NCBI GenBank assembly: GCA_017512705.1
Contig: JAFWEX010000115.1
Coordinates: forward strand, 1 to 64,000
Origin: Paenibacillus sp.
GTDB taxonomy: Bacteria > Bacillota > Bacilli > Paenibacillales > Paenibacillaceae
Reading direction: 5' to 3'
Length of the DNA stretch: 64,000 bases
This document shows, one piece after another, positions 43,328-53,037 of this stretch; positions within the stretch are counted from its first letter, which is position 1, and each line of letters opens with the position of its first letter. The notes below the pieces were generated by a model that worked only from the letters and a program-made list of their open reading frames with translations, had not been told where the DNA came from and ran no database searches. The position numbers were made by a program, and so were the translations under genes.

Positions 43328-44278
43328 TTACTCCGGGTACCTCCATTGTGTTCGTTCCACACTAGTCCGATATTGGACAGGTGTCATACCTGTAGTTTTC
43401 TTGAATAGCATATGAAAATACGGACGACTCCCCACACCCACGTAATCTGAGATTTCGGAGATCGGAATATTGGTCTGGTGTAACAACATTTTTGCCTTTT
43501 CCATGCGTAACATCGTCAGATATTCGGTTGGAGTCTGCTCCGTGGAATTGCGGAAAATTCGGTGCAAGTACCCCGGATGCAGATTGACCGCAGCCGCTAT
43601 ATCTTTCACCTGTATGCTGCGATCCATATTGTGCACCATGAATTCGATTGCGCGTTTCACATACAGCTCCGTGTGATCCAGTGCACTTCCTTCCATCTCT
43701 CCCCGCAGCCTTGCAATCCGAACAAGCAATTGGATAAAGAGGGTGTGCACCAGTGTTCCCTGCTCTGGAGAGGTGAGATTTCGGGCTTCACGTTGAAGCC
43801 GCTGATCTAGCTCAAGAACCAGACTTTTCATCGTGTGATATACCTCTTCCGGGTCAGGCAATACAAGATACGGTGTAGGACGGGTCAGTAGAGTGTGAAC
43901 TGCTGCTTCTTCCAGCGCAAGCTGACTAATGGATGGATGCCTGGGGGCCGTACGTGCAAATCCAAATTCGACATTGAGCATCCGGCACGGTACGCCGTCC
44001 TGCACCAGCAACCGATGGGGAACCCCGGCATCCAGCAAGATGAATTGTCCTTTTTTCAGCACCACTTGTTCCGAACTCCCGTCTGCGATCATCACATCTA
44101 TCCGGCACATCCCCGTAATAATGTACATGATTTCCGTGGAGTCATGGGTGTGATAGGCCATCTCATAATCATCCCACTGCTTGTAATAATAGGCGAAAAA
44201 TTGCGGTCCCCAGTCTTCTGTTCGAAGCCGTTCTTGAAAAAGACTGCCCGAGAAGGGTTGTGCCTGATCTATGATCAT
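43328..44278 (-). CDS. AraC family transcriptional regulator (cupin type)
   Basis: A 316-residue regulator. The N-terminal cupin (about 20-110) has AYHTHDSTEIMYIITGMCRI and FILLDAGVPHRLL, typical of sugar-sensing AraC proteins. The C-terminal double helix-turn-helix spans about 205-305 (VKDIAAAVNLHPGYLHRIFR; ISEISDYVGVGSRPYFHMLFKK). GGAGGTCATAGGG supports the ATG. It is monocistronic and divergent from the phosphatase gene. Its target is not evident. Confidence 0.92.
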   Translation of the reverse strand: MIIDQAQPFSGSLFQERLRTEDWGPQFFAYYYKQWDDYEMAYHTHDSTEIMYIITGMCRIDVMIADGSSEQVVLKKGQFILLDAGVPHRLLVQDGVPCRMLNVEFGFARTAPRHPSISQLALEEAAVHTLLTRPTPYLVLPDPEEVYHTMKSLVLELDQRLQREARNLTSPEQGTLVHTLFIQLLVRIARLRGEMEGSALDHTELYVKRAIEFMVHNMDRSIQVKDIAAAVNLHPGYLHRIFRNSTEQTPTEYLTMLRMEKAKMLLHQTNIPISEISDYVGVGSRPYFHMLFKKTTGMTPVQYRTSVERTQWRYPE

Positions 44279-44523
44279 CCCTATGACCTCCTTGGAGTTT
44301 AATCCCTACGTCTCCCCGCTTCTTCTATTGTAGCAAGTCTCAAGTCTGTGTGCTGGGTATTAGCTTTTACCTATTTAAAAAGAAATGCATTGCCCTATCT
44401 AATTAGATATGTGTATAATTAGAGAATCGTCTCATTAACTACCACCCTGATACTAACAACATAGCATGTACGCATTTCTTCTTTGAGTCATTCCAAACTA
44501 CAACATGGAGGAGAATTCATGTC

Positions 44524-45153
44524 ATGAGTACAACCTTTTATCTCGTTAGGCATGGTATCAAAAAAAGAGATTTCGGGGATGTGTCGCTCACTACTGAAGG
44601 CAGACAGCAAGCCGAATGGACCGCTCAGTATTTTGCAAGTGCTCCATATAAGATCCACCGGATTGTAGCGAGTCCACTTCGCAGAGCAAAAGAAACCGCT
44701 CAGGCAATTGGCGCCCTGACAGGGTCTGACGTTTCGGAAGATATACGGTTGCGTGAACGCGTCAACTGGGGGGACGATCCGGAACAAACATTCGAACAAT
44801 TCGTCGCCTTATGGGATCGATGTACAGCAGACCCCGAGTTCGTTCCACATGTCGGTGATTCTGCCAAGCAGGCAGGAAAGCGCCTTGCTTCTCTGCTAAC
44901 TGAACTCGCTGAACATGAACCTGTAGGCAGTCATATGGTTTTGGCTACACACGGCGGGCTGATTACCGATTTTCTGGTGCAAACCTTCTCGGAACAAGAA
45001 CTCAACAGATGGCATCCCGATTTCCTGGCCGTGCAAAACCGTCTGGTACCTGAGTGCTCCATTACCAAGCTAATCGCTGAGAGCGGTCAACTCAGGCTGG
45101 AATCATTCGCCTCCACAACGCACTTGAACTTGAGTGGAAACGCTGAGAATTAA
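44524..45153 (+). CDS. Histidine phosphatase superfamily protein
   Basis: A 209-residue phosphatase of the phosphoglycerate-mutase-like branch. The catalytic RHG motif is FYLVRHGIK (His10), with a second block at VASPLRRAKETAQAIG and the C-terminal catalytic His in VLATHGGLITDF. Substrate cannot be predicted. GGAGGAG lies ten bases before this ATG; a closer ATG at 44519 meets a stop after two codons. It is monocistronic. Confidence 0.9.
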   Translation: MSTTFYLVRHGIKKRDFGDVSLTTEGRQQAEWTAQYFASAPYKIHRIVASPLRRAKETAQAIGALTGSDVSEDIRLRERVNWGDDPEQTFEQFVALWDRCTADPEFVPHVGDSAKQAGKRLASLLTELAEHEPVGSHMVLATHGGLITDFLVQTFSEQELNRWHPDFLAVQNRLVPECSITKLIAESGQLRLESFASTTHLNLSGNAEN

Positions 45154-45172
45154 TGCTCCACATTCAGACCCA

Positions 45173-45229
45173 AAAAGCTCTGGAAAGTCCCTCCGTTATC
45201 GTGACACAGGAGAGAATCCCAGAGCTTTT
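45173..45229. terminator. Bidirectional terminator between phosphatase and PL11 gene
   Basis: AAAAGCTCTGG (45173-45183) and CCAGAGCTTTT (45219-45229) form a perfect 11-bp stem with a 35-base loop. A and T runs serve both strands. Confidence 0.8.
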
Positions 45230-45273
45230 CAGAGCTTAATTAGCATTTCGCAACCTATTTTGGACAACATGCG

Positions 45274-47679
45274 CTATTTGTTGAGCAGCGTAACCTTTGA
45301 CCAATCGATATCGGACGCCATGTAGAAGGACGGATACGATGGCTGGTTATACCCGCTGTTCTGTCCAGCAATGCCCACGCGATACATGGCGTCATGCATC
45401 AGCGTGTATAACTTGCGATCTGTCTTCTCGGTGCTCAGATAGATCCGGATCGCTGAACTATCAGCGGTACGCACCAGCATCTCTTCGCGCCAGTCTCCAA
45501 ATATATCAGCGACCAGCGAAGGTGTACCTTTCGTATGGTTATTCGTCAAGGTTCCGCTTGCGGTCAGCAGCGTGCCACGTTTCCAGTCCTTGATCGTAGG
45601 CGTAACATCAATTGCACCGTCTACGATTTGGGTGGTCATATCGGCGGCCCAGCGAATACTCATATTCGTTCCGGGTGCTTGATCACTTATTTTCTCACCC
45701 TGTGCTGTCCATAAACCAACAGCCCATGTCTCCAGACCTCGACGAGTTGGATCGATATCCCCAACCATACCTCGTCCGGTATCTTTGCCCGTATATCCGC
45801 CATAGATAACTTTTCCGGTCTTCGCATCACGCAAGGAGTAACCATACGGCGCCCAAGGGCCACCCTCATGCACCATGAATATTTCCAGCCCCGGGCGATC
45901 CGGGTCAATATCTGCAACATGCAGCGCATCCCCATGTCCCAAACGGGCGATCGTCCCTGGTGCAGCACTCTCAGGCGGCATCACATCTGTGGAACTATAT
46001 AACACACTTCCATCGTGATCAATGGTAGCCGAGCCGTAGATAATCTCCTGTTTGCCATCACCGTCCACGTCAGCGACACTGAAATAGTGTGCACCCTGTG
46101 TTGTAATAGAGCCGTACTGCGGGTCTGTCCCATCTACACCATGCGGTCCGTCATTAAACGGATTTTTCATCGGTGTCCAGCCGCTGTCTACCATCCATTC
46201 TTTCTTCAGTTTCTTGCCATCCCAGTTGTAGGCCGCCATGGTAGAGCGAGTATAATATCCGCGTGCAAAAATTGCAGACGGTTTCTTGCCATCCAGATAA
46301 GCGACCCCTGCCAGGAAACGATCTACGCGGTTTGCCGGTTCAATGCGTGCCATCGCATAATCGCCCCACATCAAGCCGTCATCATGACGTTCCGGTTCAT
46401 ACGGGACGGTCTGCAGTTCTTTTCCCGACTTGCCTTCAAACACCGTGATATACTCTGGCCCATCGACAATAAAACCTTCGAACTTGCGCAGTTCATTGCG
46501 ATCGCTCCGCTGCGGTGCGTATACATCTATAAAGTAGTCGGCCAGGCTCTCCGCATCTTGCTGGGATAACGGATAGTTGTACTTCTTCTCCATCCCGAAT
46601 GCTTCTTCCAGAGTCGCAGGCCAGTTCCCTTTCACAACCTCTTCGTGTTTATGCCAGTTCCTGAACATATCGACCACATGGTCGTGGTACCCCTCTGCAC
46701 TGAGACGATAATCATCCTCGTTAGTCACTCCTGCCTTGCGATCTTCCTTTGGCAGCGTGATGTACTTCTGTGAGGTGGGTTTGCCTTTTTTATTATACTT
46801 GATGATTTGTGTACCCGGAGCGGTCTTGAACATCAATTCAGCCTTGCCATCTCCATCAAAATCATAGACAAGCATCTGCGTATAATGGGCGCCCGCACGA
46901 ATGTTAACCCCGAGATCGATCCGGTACAGCAATTGTCCATCTAACGTGTAACAATCAACGTAGGTGTTGCCGGTGTATCCCTTTTGCGATACGTCCTTGG
47001 CGTTGGATGGGTCCCATTTGACAAAAAATTCATACTGACCATCTCCGTCCACATCACCAACACTCATGTCATTGGCAGCATATGTGTACGTTTCACCCAC
47101 AGGTGTCACACCATCAGCCGGCTTTTGCAAAGGAATATCGACATACCCGTTCGCCCAAGGCTTGACGGATGCGCTGCGTTTGCTTTCTTTGCCTTTGCTG
47201 TTCACGGCGGCAACTTCATAACGAGAAGATGTTGTACCTGCGCTGTCCACATAGTTCGTGCTATCTGTGACCGTTGCAATTTTTTTGCCATCCCGATAGA
47301 TGTTAAAATCCGTTCCGGTCAGTCCCTTGTCGCTGTATCCTGTCGCTTCTTCTCCAAGTAATCTCCAGCTCAGAAAGACACCTTCGGATGTGGAGGCTGC
47401 GACAAGTCCACGATCCAGCTTCTCCAGTTGAACAACTTTCCCACGGCTGGCTCCCTTATCTTGGGCATACATATTCGCTTCCATCGCACCGCTCCCTTCC
47501 GCTAGCGAAGCCTTTACTCCGCTGATTCCAGCAGATCCACCAAGGATCAAAGCTAAACTGAGTGCAGATGAGAACACTTTGAACGCAAAGGGTGCTCGTA
47601 ACGCTCCTGTCCTTCTTATTCCTGAATGCGGCCCTGAGATGGGCCTTCCATCTACCGGCGTAGTTCTTTTCAAATTCAT
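45274..47679 (-). CDS. Secreted rhamnogalacturonan lyase, polysaccharide lyase family 11
   Basis: An 801-residue exported enzyme that cleaves the rhamnogalacturonan I backbone of pectin by beta-elimination, like B. subtilis YesW/YesX. A long basic N terminus leads to a signal helix (about 33-55). After an FN3-like beta domain (about 80-170) comes an eight-bladed propeller with calcium-binding repeats GDVDGDGQYEFF, YDFDGDGKAELMF and ADVDGDGKQEIIYG. The family block RAGAHYTQMLVYDFDG is present. AAAGGAG lies 12 bases before the ATG. A cre site precedes the gene and a LacI-type gene lies directly upstream. Confidence 0.92.
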   Translation of the reverse strand: MNLKRTTPVDGRPISGPHSGIRRTGALRAPFAFKVFSSALSLALILGGSAGISGVKASLAEGSGAMEANMYAQDKGASRGKVVQLEKLDRGLVAASTSEGVFLSWRLLGEEATGYSDKGLTGTDFNIYRDGKKIATVTDSTNYVDSAGTTSSRYEVAAVNSKGKESKRSASVKPWANGYVDIPLQKPADGVTPVGETYTYAANDMSVGDVDGDGQYEFFVKWDPSNAKDVSQKGYTGNTYVDCYTLDGQLLYRIDLGVNIRAGAHYTQMLVYDFDGDGKAELMFKTAPGTQIIKYNKKGKPTSQKYITLPKEDRKAGVTNEDDYRLSAEGYHDHVVDMFRNWHKHEEVVKGNWPATLEEAFGMEKKYNYPLSQQDAESLADYFIDVYAPQRSDRNELRKFEGFIVDGPEYITVFEGKSGKELQTVPYEPERHDDGLMWGDYAMARIEPANRVDRFLAGVAYLDGKKPSAIFARGYYTRSTMAAYNWDGKKLKKEWMVDSGWTPMKNPFNDGPHGVDGTDPQYGSITTQGAHYFSVADVDGDGKQEIIYGSATIDHDGSVLYSSTDVMPPESAAPGTIARLGHGDALHVADIDPDRPGLEIFMVHEGGPWAPYGYSLRDAKTGKVIYGGYTGKDTGRGMVGDIDPTRRGLETWAVGLWTAQGEKISDQAPGTNMSIRWAADMTTQIVDGAIDVTPTIKDWKRGTLLTASGTLTNNHTKGTPSLVADIFGDWREEMLVRTADSSAIRIYLSTEKTDRKLYTLMHDAMYRVGIAGQNSGYNQPSYPSFYMASDIDWSKVTLLNK

Positions 47680-47705
47680 CTAGCTTCACGCTCCTTTTGT
47701 TGTAA

Positions 47706-47719
47706 TGTTTGCGCTTACA
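47706..47719. promoter_or_regulatory. cre (CcpA) site upstream of the PL11 lyase
   Basis: TGTTTGCGCTTACA matches the cre consensus TGWNANCGNTNWCA except at one position (A to T). It lies 27-40 bases before the start codon, where it would act as a roadblock during growth on preferred sugars. The rest of 47680-47926 shows no gene. Confidence 0.65.
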
Positions 47720-47926
47720 TAAATGAAAAAATGAAACCTGAATACGCAGGTGGCTCAGCTCGTTCTTTCCCTTCTTCTGTCTCCAGGAATGATTACTGGA
47801 ACAAGCCTTACCACCCATCCGGTACTATTATAGACATCCTCCTCTTCTAACCATAGGTAAATATCCGATCAAAATAATGAATAATCAGTGTTGATCAGAA
47901 GGGGGTGATTAGCCCAATAAACTAAA

Positions 47927-48910
47927 TTATCCGGATTGCCGAATAATAAGGGAAGTTTTATACGTTCGCACGAGAGGAGCAGATCGTACCCCTTCTAACC
48001 TCTGAACGAGGCATTCTGTAACGTCTTTGGTCATTTCCGGGATACAGTTGGGTATGGTCGTTAACTCCGGACTAGTCATCTGACCGACAGGATGATTGTC
48101 AAATCCGATTACAGACACTTGCTCCGGAATAGAAACTCCATGTTTCTCTGCTGCTTTTAATAACCCTGCAGCGACGTAATCACTGCCCGTTATGATTCCA
48201 TCAGGCCATGTTGTCGAAGCAAATAACCGTTCCCCCCACGCATAACCATCCTCCATCGTAATCAGCCCCGAGTGACACTGTGATTCTAAACATGGTTCGC
48301 CTGAATCTTGAAGAGCTTGCTGAAATCCGAGCCACCTTTTTTCCTGAAGTAATGTTTTGTGGTCCATCCCAAACAACAGACGGCACCGCCCTTTGGAGAG
48401 CAAATAGATCGTTGCCTGATACACCGCATCCTGTTCATCCAGCCGGAACACATCCAGGAACTCCCCCTCCATCGCTTCGTTGCAGATGATTGCAACACCT
48501 GTGCCTATAAACTCTTGTATTTCTTTCTCGTTGTAATGCGAATATACAACAATAACAGCATCAATCTCTCGGCACCGTAACCTGGCGTATACTTCACGCT
48601 CATATTCTTGAGAATACTCGGTTTGGTATATGACCAGGCGATAACCTCTGGAACTCAAGGAACGACTTAATGCACTAACCAGTTGGCTGAAAAAAGGATG
48701 CTCTACATCCGGGATAAGTACCCCGATATTGCGACTCTCTTGGAGACGAAGCTGAACGCCATGTAAGTTTCGAACGTATCCAAGCTTTTGGACAGCCTCC
48801 ATCACTTTTGCCCTGCTATCCTCAGACACATGCGGATGATTGTTCAGTACCCGGGATACGGTTGATTTGGACAGACCGCACGCACGAGATATATCGATAA
48901 TAGTTGGCAA
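47927..48910 (-). CDS. LacI family transcriptional regulator
   Basis: A 327-residue repressor. The helix-turn-helix is at the very N terminus (TIIDISRACGLSKSTVSRVL) with the hinge helix region following; the effector domain is a sugar-binding-protein fold (NIGVLIPDVEHPFFSQLV; DGIITGSDYVAAGLLKAAE; VIGFDNHPVGQM). A TTG at 48910 sits six bases after GAGGTG and begins right at the helix-turn-helix, so it is preferred over the in-frame extension to 49012. It is divergent from a HAD phosphatase gene, with a perfect palindrome between, and upstream of the PL11 lyase. Confidence 0.92.
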   Translation of the reverse strand: MPTIIDISRACGLSKSTVSRVLNNHPHVSEDSRAKVMEAVQKLGYVRNLHGVQLRLQESRNIGVLIPDVEHPFFSQLVSALSRSLSSRGYRLVIYQTEYSQEYEREVYARLRCREIDAVIVVYSHYNEKEIQEFIGTGVAIICNEAMEGEFLDVFRLDEQDAVYQATIYLLSKGRCRLLFGMDHKTLLQEKRWLGFQQALQDSGEPCLESQCHSGLITMEDGYAWGERLFASTTWPDGIITGSDYVAAGLLKAAEKHGVSIPEQVSVIGFDNHPVGQMTSPELTTIPNCIPEMTKDVTECLVQRLEGVRSAPLVRTYKTSLIIRQSG

Positions 48911-48938
48911 TAACAACACCTCGTTATAAAGATTTGAC

Positions 48939-48954
48939 CTGGGAACGTTCCCAG
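48939..48954. promoter_or_regulatory. Perfect LacI-type operator between lacI and HAD gene
   Basis: CTGGGAACGTTCCCAG is a perfect 16-bp palindrome with a central CG, the usual form of LacI-family operators. It lies between the divergent starts and directly follows TTGACC, a possible -35 for the HAD gene. Confidence 0.8.
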
Positions 48955-48997
48955 CTTCTAAGATATACATAACGAACCTTAGGAGGTATGACAGCAC

Positions 48998-49825
48998 ATG
49001 GAAACGATCCACATTCCAGTTCAGACCGAGTATTTGATATTATTTGATTTTGATGAGACGTATTTCCCTCATGATTGTTTGCCAGAACAGCTGGAGAGAG
49101 TATACGAAATGGAACAATATATGAAGACATTGACATCACTTCATCAAGTCAAGACAGCCTGGATTACTGGAAGTAGCATGAAACAGATACAAATGAAAAT
49201 GAAAATGGCGGGCATGACCTATCTTCCTCATTTTATTGCCAGCAATCTGGGGACCGATCTGTGGGAGCTCCGTTCAGATGGCACTTGGAACGTAATTCCT
49301 CCCTGGCAACAGAAGATTGTCAGCTCCGGGTATTCCCGTAGAGTTGTAGAGGATCTTATCGCCGAATTAAAATCCATGTACAATATTGTTCTTCATGAAC
49401 AAACTCAATTCGGTCAATCCGGATACAAAATGAACTACTACTATTATGCAGAATCCAATGTTAAAACTCAGTATGATCTGCCTATAATCCAGCATCTGGC
49501 TTCCTGCTTGGGGATCGGTATCAATATCAATCAATGCAATCCTAAAGCTGGCGATCCCGAGGGTGCTTATGATGTTGATTTTATCCCGTTAGGTACGGGA
49601 AAAAAAGCTGCCGTTCAATTCCTGATCGACTATAACCAGGTGCCTCACTCCAACACCTTTGCCTTCGGGGACAGCGGGAACGATCTTGAAATGCTCCAAA
49701 CTGTAGCTCACGGGTATCTCCTGCAGAATGCTACATCTGAAGCCAAAGCATATCATAAATCTATTGCTCCGTATCCCTACGCCGAGGGTATTTTGCATGT
49801 ATGTAGACAGTTTTTCAAGGAATAA
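48998..49825 (+). CDS. HAD-IIB family hydrolase (sucrose-phosphatase-like)
   Basis: A 275-residue phosphatase. HAD motifs are all present: motif I FDFDETYF (nucleophile and acid Asp), motif II TGSS, motif III lysine in GTGKKAAV and motif IV FGDSGNDLEM. A C2-type cap lies between motifs II and III. Members dephosphorylate sugar phosphates such as sucrose-6-phosphate; substrate here is unknown. GGAGG lies upstream of the ATG. It shares a palindromic operator with the divergent lacI gene, hinting at sugar-dependent control. Confidence 0.88.
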   Translation: METIHIPVQTEYLILFDFDETYFPHDCLPEQLERVYEMEQYMKTLTSLHQVKTAWITGSSMKQIQMKMKMAGMTYLPHFIASNLGTDLWELRSDGTWNVIPPWQQKIVSSGYSRRVVEDLIAELKSMYNIVLHEQTQFGQSGYKMNYYYYAESNVKTQYDLPIIQHLASCLGIGININQCNPKAGDPEGAYDVDFIPLGTGKKAAVQFLIDYNQVPHSNTFAFGDSGNDLEMLQTVAHGYLLQNATSEAKAYHKSIAPYPYAEGILHVCRQFFKE

Positions 49826-49881
49826 TGGCCCTACTATATCTGGATATGATATCTATCTTGCTCGCAAAAGGACCCTATTAA

Positions 49882-49919
49882 AAAACCGCCGTCTCCCCTT
49901 ACGGGAAAACGGCGGTTTT
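49882..49919. terminator. Bidirectional terminator between HAD and GH6 genes
   Basis: AAAACCGCCGT (49882-49892) and ACGGCGGTTTT (49909-49919) form a perfect 11-bp stem. Confidence 0.88.
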
Positions 49920-49955
49920 AATGCTTACCTTGAACGTAATACTTACCCAGAAACG

Positions 49956-52397
49956 TTATGGCTCAATTCCCCATACGAGGCTGTCACCTTGATAGAGCGT
50001 GACTTTGTCCCAGTCCTGGTAGGATGTCTTGGTTGAATCATAGGAATAGTCATCACTCTCGTCAAAGTTAGACCAGTCTGTTTTGTACATCCGAAGTTGA
50101 ATATCGCCAGACTGCCCATCAGCAGCTATACTTCCTGCTCCTGATTTGAAGCTCAGCTCAACATATCCATCTCCGAAGGTACGCTCGATGTTGGCAGCGC
50201 CAACGACAGCCCAGTCAATCGCAGAATCCATTGCTGCTGTACCCTCTTTGGTGAAATAATAACGGAGTTTCAAGTCGCTCAGGTCAACAGCGGTGCTGCC
50301 CAGGTTTTTGATATTAAACAACGGTCTGATCTGGTTATCTGTTGCATTGGTATCTCCTGCACGATATTGCACCACCAGATCACTTGTCGGCGCAACAACT
50401 CCCGCCGGTGTGGCAGAAGCGACAGTAGAATTCGCACTTTGCCCTGCTGCATTCACTGCACTCACTACATAATAATACGTGGTGCCATTGGTCAGTGATG
50501 TGTTCGTGTAGGACGTTGCCGTTACGTTGGATGCAATCGTTGTGAATGGACCTGCAGCAGTCGCTGCACGTTTCACATTATAGCTGGTCGCACCTGCGGA
50601 GGCTGTCCAAGACAGGCTCACCTGTGCGTTGCCCGGGGTTGCAGTCAAAGCCGTTGGAGCCGCCGGAGCTGTTGCTGCAGCTACTGGTGTTGCCATCGCA
50701 GCTGCCGAGTTCACACTCTCGCCTGCTGCATTACTTGCTGTCACGACATAATAGTACGTTGTACCATTGGTTAATCCCGTGTTCGTGTATGTGGTTCCGC
50801 TGACATTAGCAGCAACCGTTACAAATGGGCCGGATGCTGTCAAAGCACGTTTGACTGTATACTTGGTGGCACCTGCCGATGCCGCCCAGGTCAAGGTCAC
50901 TTGAGCATTACCTGCCGTAGCTGTTACAGAAGCAGGAGCTGCTGGTGCTGTGTTCCCACCCGGTGGGTTGCTTCCGCCGTTCTCAGACAGTACTGGGAAC
51001 GAGTTCTTAACCAGTTGTACAAACTGATCATGGAACCAGTGGCCTGATACCGGTGCGTTAGGCAATGCACCTGTCAGCACACCGTCTTTCGTTGTATATG
51101 TCGGATCACACATCCGGTCAAAGCCTTTACCTTCATTGTTTGGAATCTCAGAACTGGAGCCATCCGATTCACCAGGAGGTTTTACCCATACATAAGCGTC
51201 CAGATGTGCAGGTCCTGGAGCAGCCTTAGGCACTTCACCGATTCCTGCTCCGCTTGCATTACACCAGTTGCCCCGGTGCTCCCGGCGATCCACACGACCG
51301 GAATTCACATAATCATTGATATTGTTGCCTATGGCTGTGGCCGGACGATTCTCCCCGCCCCATCCATTACGGCTGGTATCAATCAGGAAACCAGTGCTCG
51401 CTGGCCATCCTGCTTGTACGAAATCCGCATACAACTTCGCTGTGAAATCCGTTTCGTCAAAATAAGGATTCCATTCATAGAATTTGGCTGAGCGGATCGG
51501 TTGTCCACCGATGTTCAGATCCGGATTGGACAGGTTCGGTTCAGCAAGCGGTGTTGTATTGGCTGTATTGGTAATGAATCCGTCCGCACTACTCAGTCCT
51601 CCCAGCGTATCACCTACCACATCGGTATACAGAGCTACCGCTCCAGAACGGTTGTTATCCCACCCGAGCCAGCCGGAGTGACCGATATCCAGATAGTTGT
51701 ATACGTTTGGAATGGCGTGCAGCTTGTCCAACGTATATTTAATCCCGGCTTCATAAATTCCCGTTGAAGCCGCTTGACCACAAGCTGGTGTACTGAGGTT
51801 GGTTACCAGGTTAGGCAGACTATCTGGCTCAATAACAGCGATAATGCGAATGTCCTGATATTTGGGATCAGCAAAAATATCCGCAATTACGTCAATGTAA
51901 TCCGTTTTATACGTCTGCAATGCCGCTTGGGTTAGAGGAAGCTCTCCGTTAGATGCAAGGGCATGGCAGTCACGACCCGGCAAGTTGTAGATAACAAAAG
52001 ATGCCGTAATAGGTACACCTGGTTTCTTCTGAGCGAGTACCGCATCCAGATGCTCTTCCACGCTCTTACGGCCAGCGTTGTCATCACCACCATAGATGGC
52101 TGCAATACGGTCAATCCATACCGCTGTAGGATAGGATTTCACCGTTTCCATCTTTGCTTTCAGCGAAGCATCATTGGTAATTGCAATAGAGGTATCCACC
52201 AGTGCAGAGTAGTCCTCATTGATATAAGCCGTGGCGCCAACAAACGGATTGTTCACATGCGCCTCCGCCGCCTGTGTCACACCTGGAGACATGCCAGGGA
52301 AAATCCCTGCTGCAAGCAGCGCAGCTGCCATCATTTGTTTTACACCTTTACGCAGCAACTTCTGGCCTCTCGATTTAGTTTTCAATGTTTTCTTCAT
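49956..52397 (-). CDS. Secreted GH6 cellulase with two FN3 domains and CBM3
   Basis: An 813-residue exported enzyme. It has a signal peptide (1-44, ending VTQAAEA), a GH6 catalytic domain (about 48-480) with YLDIGHSGWLGW, the catalytic-acid region AVIEPDSLPN and LIDTSRNGWGG, two FN3 modules (about 490-665) and a C-terminal CBM3 (about 667-813; YRAGDTNATDNQIRPLFNI). Long loops suggest a processive cellobiohydrolase, though endo-activity cannot be excluded. The FN3 copies are very alike (TNGTTYYYVV occurs in both). GH6 is uncommon among Firmicutes. A cre palindrome precedes it. GGTGG supports the start. Confidence 0.92.
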   Translation of the reverse strand: MKKTLKTKSRGQKLLRKGVKQMMAAALLAAGIFPGMSPGVTQAAEAHVNNPFVGATAYINEDYSALVDTSIAITNDASLKAKMETVKSYPTAVWIDRIAAIYGGDDNAGRKSVEEHLDAVLAQKKPGVPITASFVIYNLPGRDCHALASNGELPLTQAALQTYKTDYIDVIADIFADPKYQDIRIIAVIEPDSLPNLVTNLSTPACGQAASTGIYEAGIKYTLDKLHAIPNVYNYLDIGHSGWLGWDNNRSGAVALYTDVVGDTLGGLSSADGFITNTANTTPLAEPNLSNPDLNIGGQPIRSAKFYEWNPYFDETDFTAKLYADFVQAGWPASTGFLIDTSRNGWGGENRPATAIGNNINDYVNSGRVDRREHRGNWCNASGAGIGEVPKAAPGPAHLDAYVWVKPPGESDGSSSEIPNNEGKGFDRMCDPTYTTKDGVLTGALPNAPVSGHWFHDQFVQLVKNSFPVLSENGGSNPPGGNTAPAAPASVTATAGNAQVTLTWAASAGATKYTVKRALTASGPFVTVAANVSGTTYTNTGLTNGTTYYYVVTASNAAGESVNSAAAMATPVAAATAPAAPTALTATPGNAQVSLSWTASAGATSYNVKRAATAAGPFTTIASNVTATSYTNTSLTNGTTYYYVVSAVNAAGQSANSTVASATPAGVVAPTSDLVVQYRAGDTNATDNQIRPLFNIKNLGSTAVDLSDLKLRYYFTKEGTAAMDSAIDWAVVGAANIERTFGDGYVELSFKSGAGSIAADGQSGDIQLRMYKTDWSNFDESDDYSYDSTKTSYQDWDKVTLYQGDSLVWGIEP

Positions 52398-52689
52398 AGT
52401 TCCACCTTTCCCTTATATAAGATTGGATTGAACTCATGTCAGCTGATTCTCCTGTGTAGAAGCAGGGTGCATGGCACAATATGCATGATCGAACGAGTGT
52501 GTTTCAATCACCTCCATTAATTCAAAGGGCTCGGTCAGATACAAAATAAACGTCGGGTGTGTTCGGTAGAATTGCAATGTGAGTGTGTGTGGGGGTGAAA
52601 TCCAGAGAGTATACTGTGGTGGTGTAGTTGCTCCATGTGATTGGGCTTGAAGAGTGAAGAAAAATGTTGAATCCAAAATCACCTTAACC

Positions 52690-52701
52690 GTAAGCGCTTA
52701 C
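52690..52701. promoter_or_regulatory. cre-like palindrome upstream of the GH6 cellulase
   Basis: GTAAGCGCTTAC is a perfect 12-bp palindrome and the core of a cre site, though the outer T and A of the consensus are missing. It lies about 290 bases before the cellulase start. The rest of 52398-53037 is AT-rich, with no gene; a weak candidate promoter (ATGACA, 19 bases, TAGAAT at 52989-52994) may serve the plus-strand gene. Confidence 0.55.
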
Positions 52702-53037
52702 TTCTTTTTCTTTTTAAAAACTGGATTATGACTGTGGCTTGAGGTTACTACCTGTTCACCTCCTTATAGTGTGATTATACGACATGTAAATATTACTGTA
52801 AATTGAATTATATAAAATTTATTATATTTTTTTCCACAAAAAAGAAGGATTTTGTTCTTCTCCCGTCCTACGGAGACCCATTGGATATATCCCATCCAAA
52901 ATACCTATACGGATGCCATAATACCTAATTTTACAAATATCGATCTAATTTTTACATTTTGTTATGACAAAGTGAGATTTTCATGTGGTAGAATATGGAC
53001 GAACTTATGAATCAACTATTTTTTGGGAGGGATTTGG

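Noticed and set aside
52434-52682. 82-codon minus-strand frame upstream of the GH6 gene
   Set aside because: No ribosome site, low-complexity composition, and it lies within the promoter/cre region of the cellulase.
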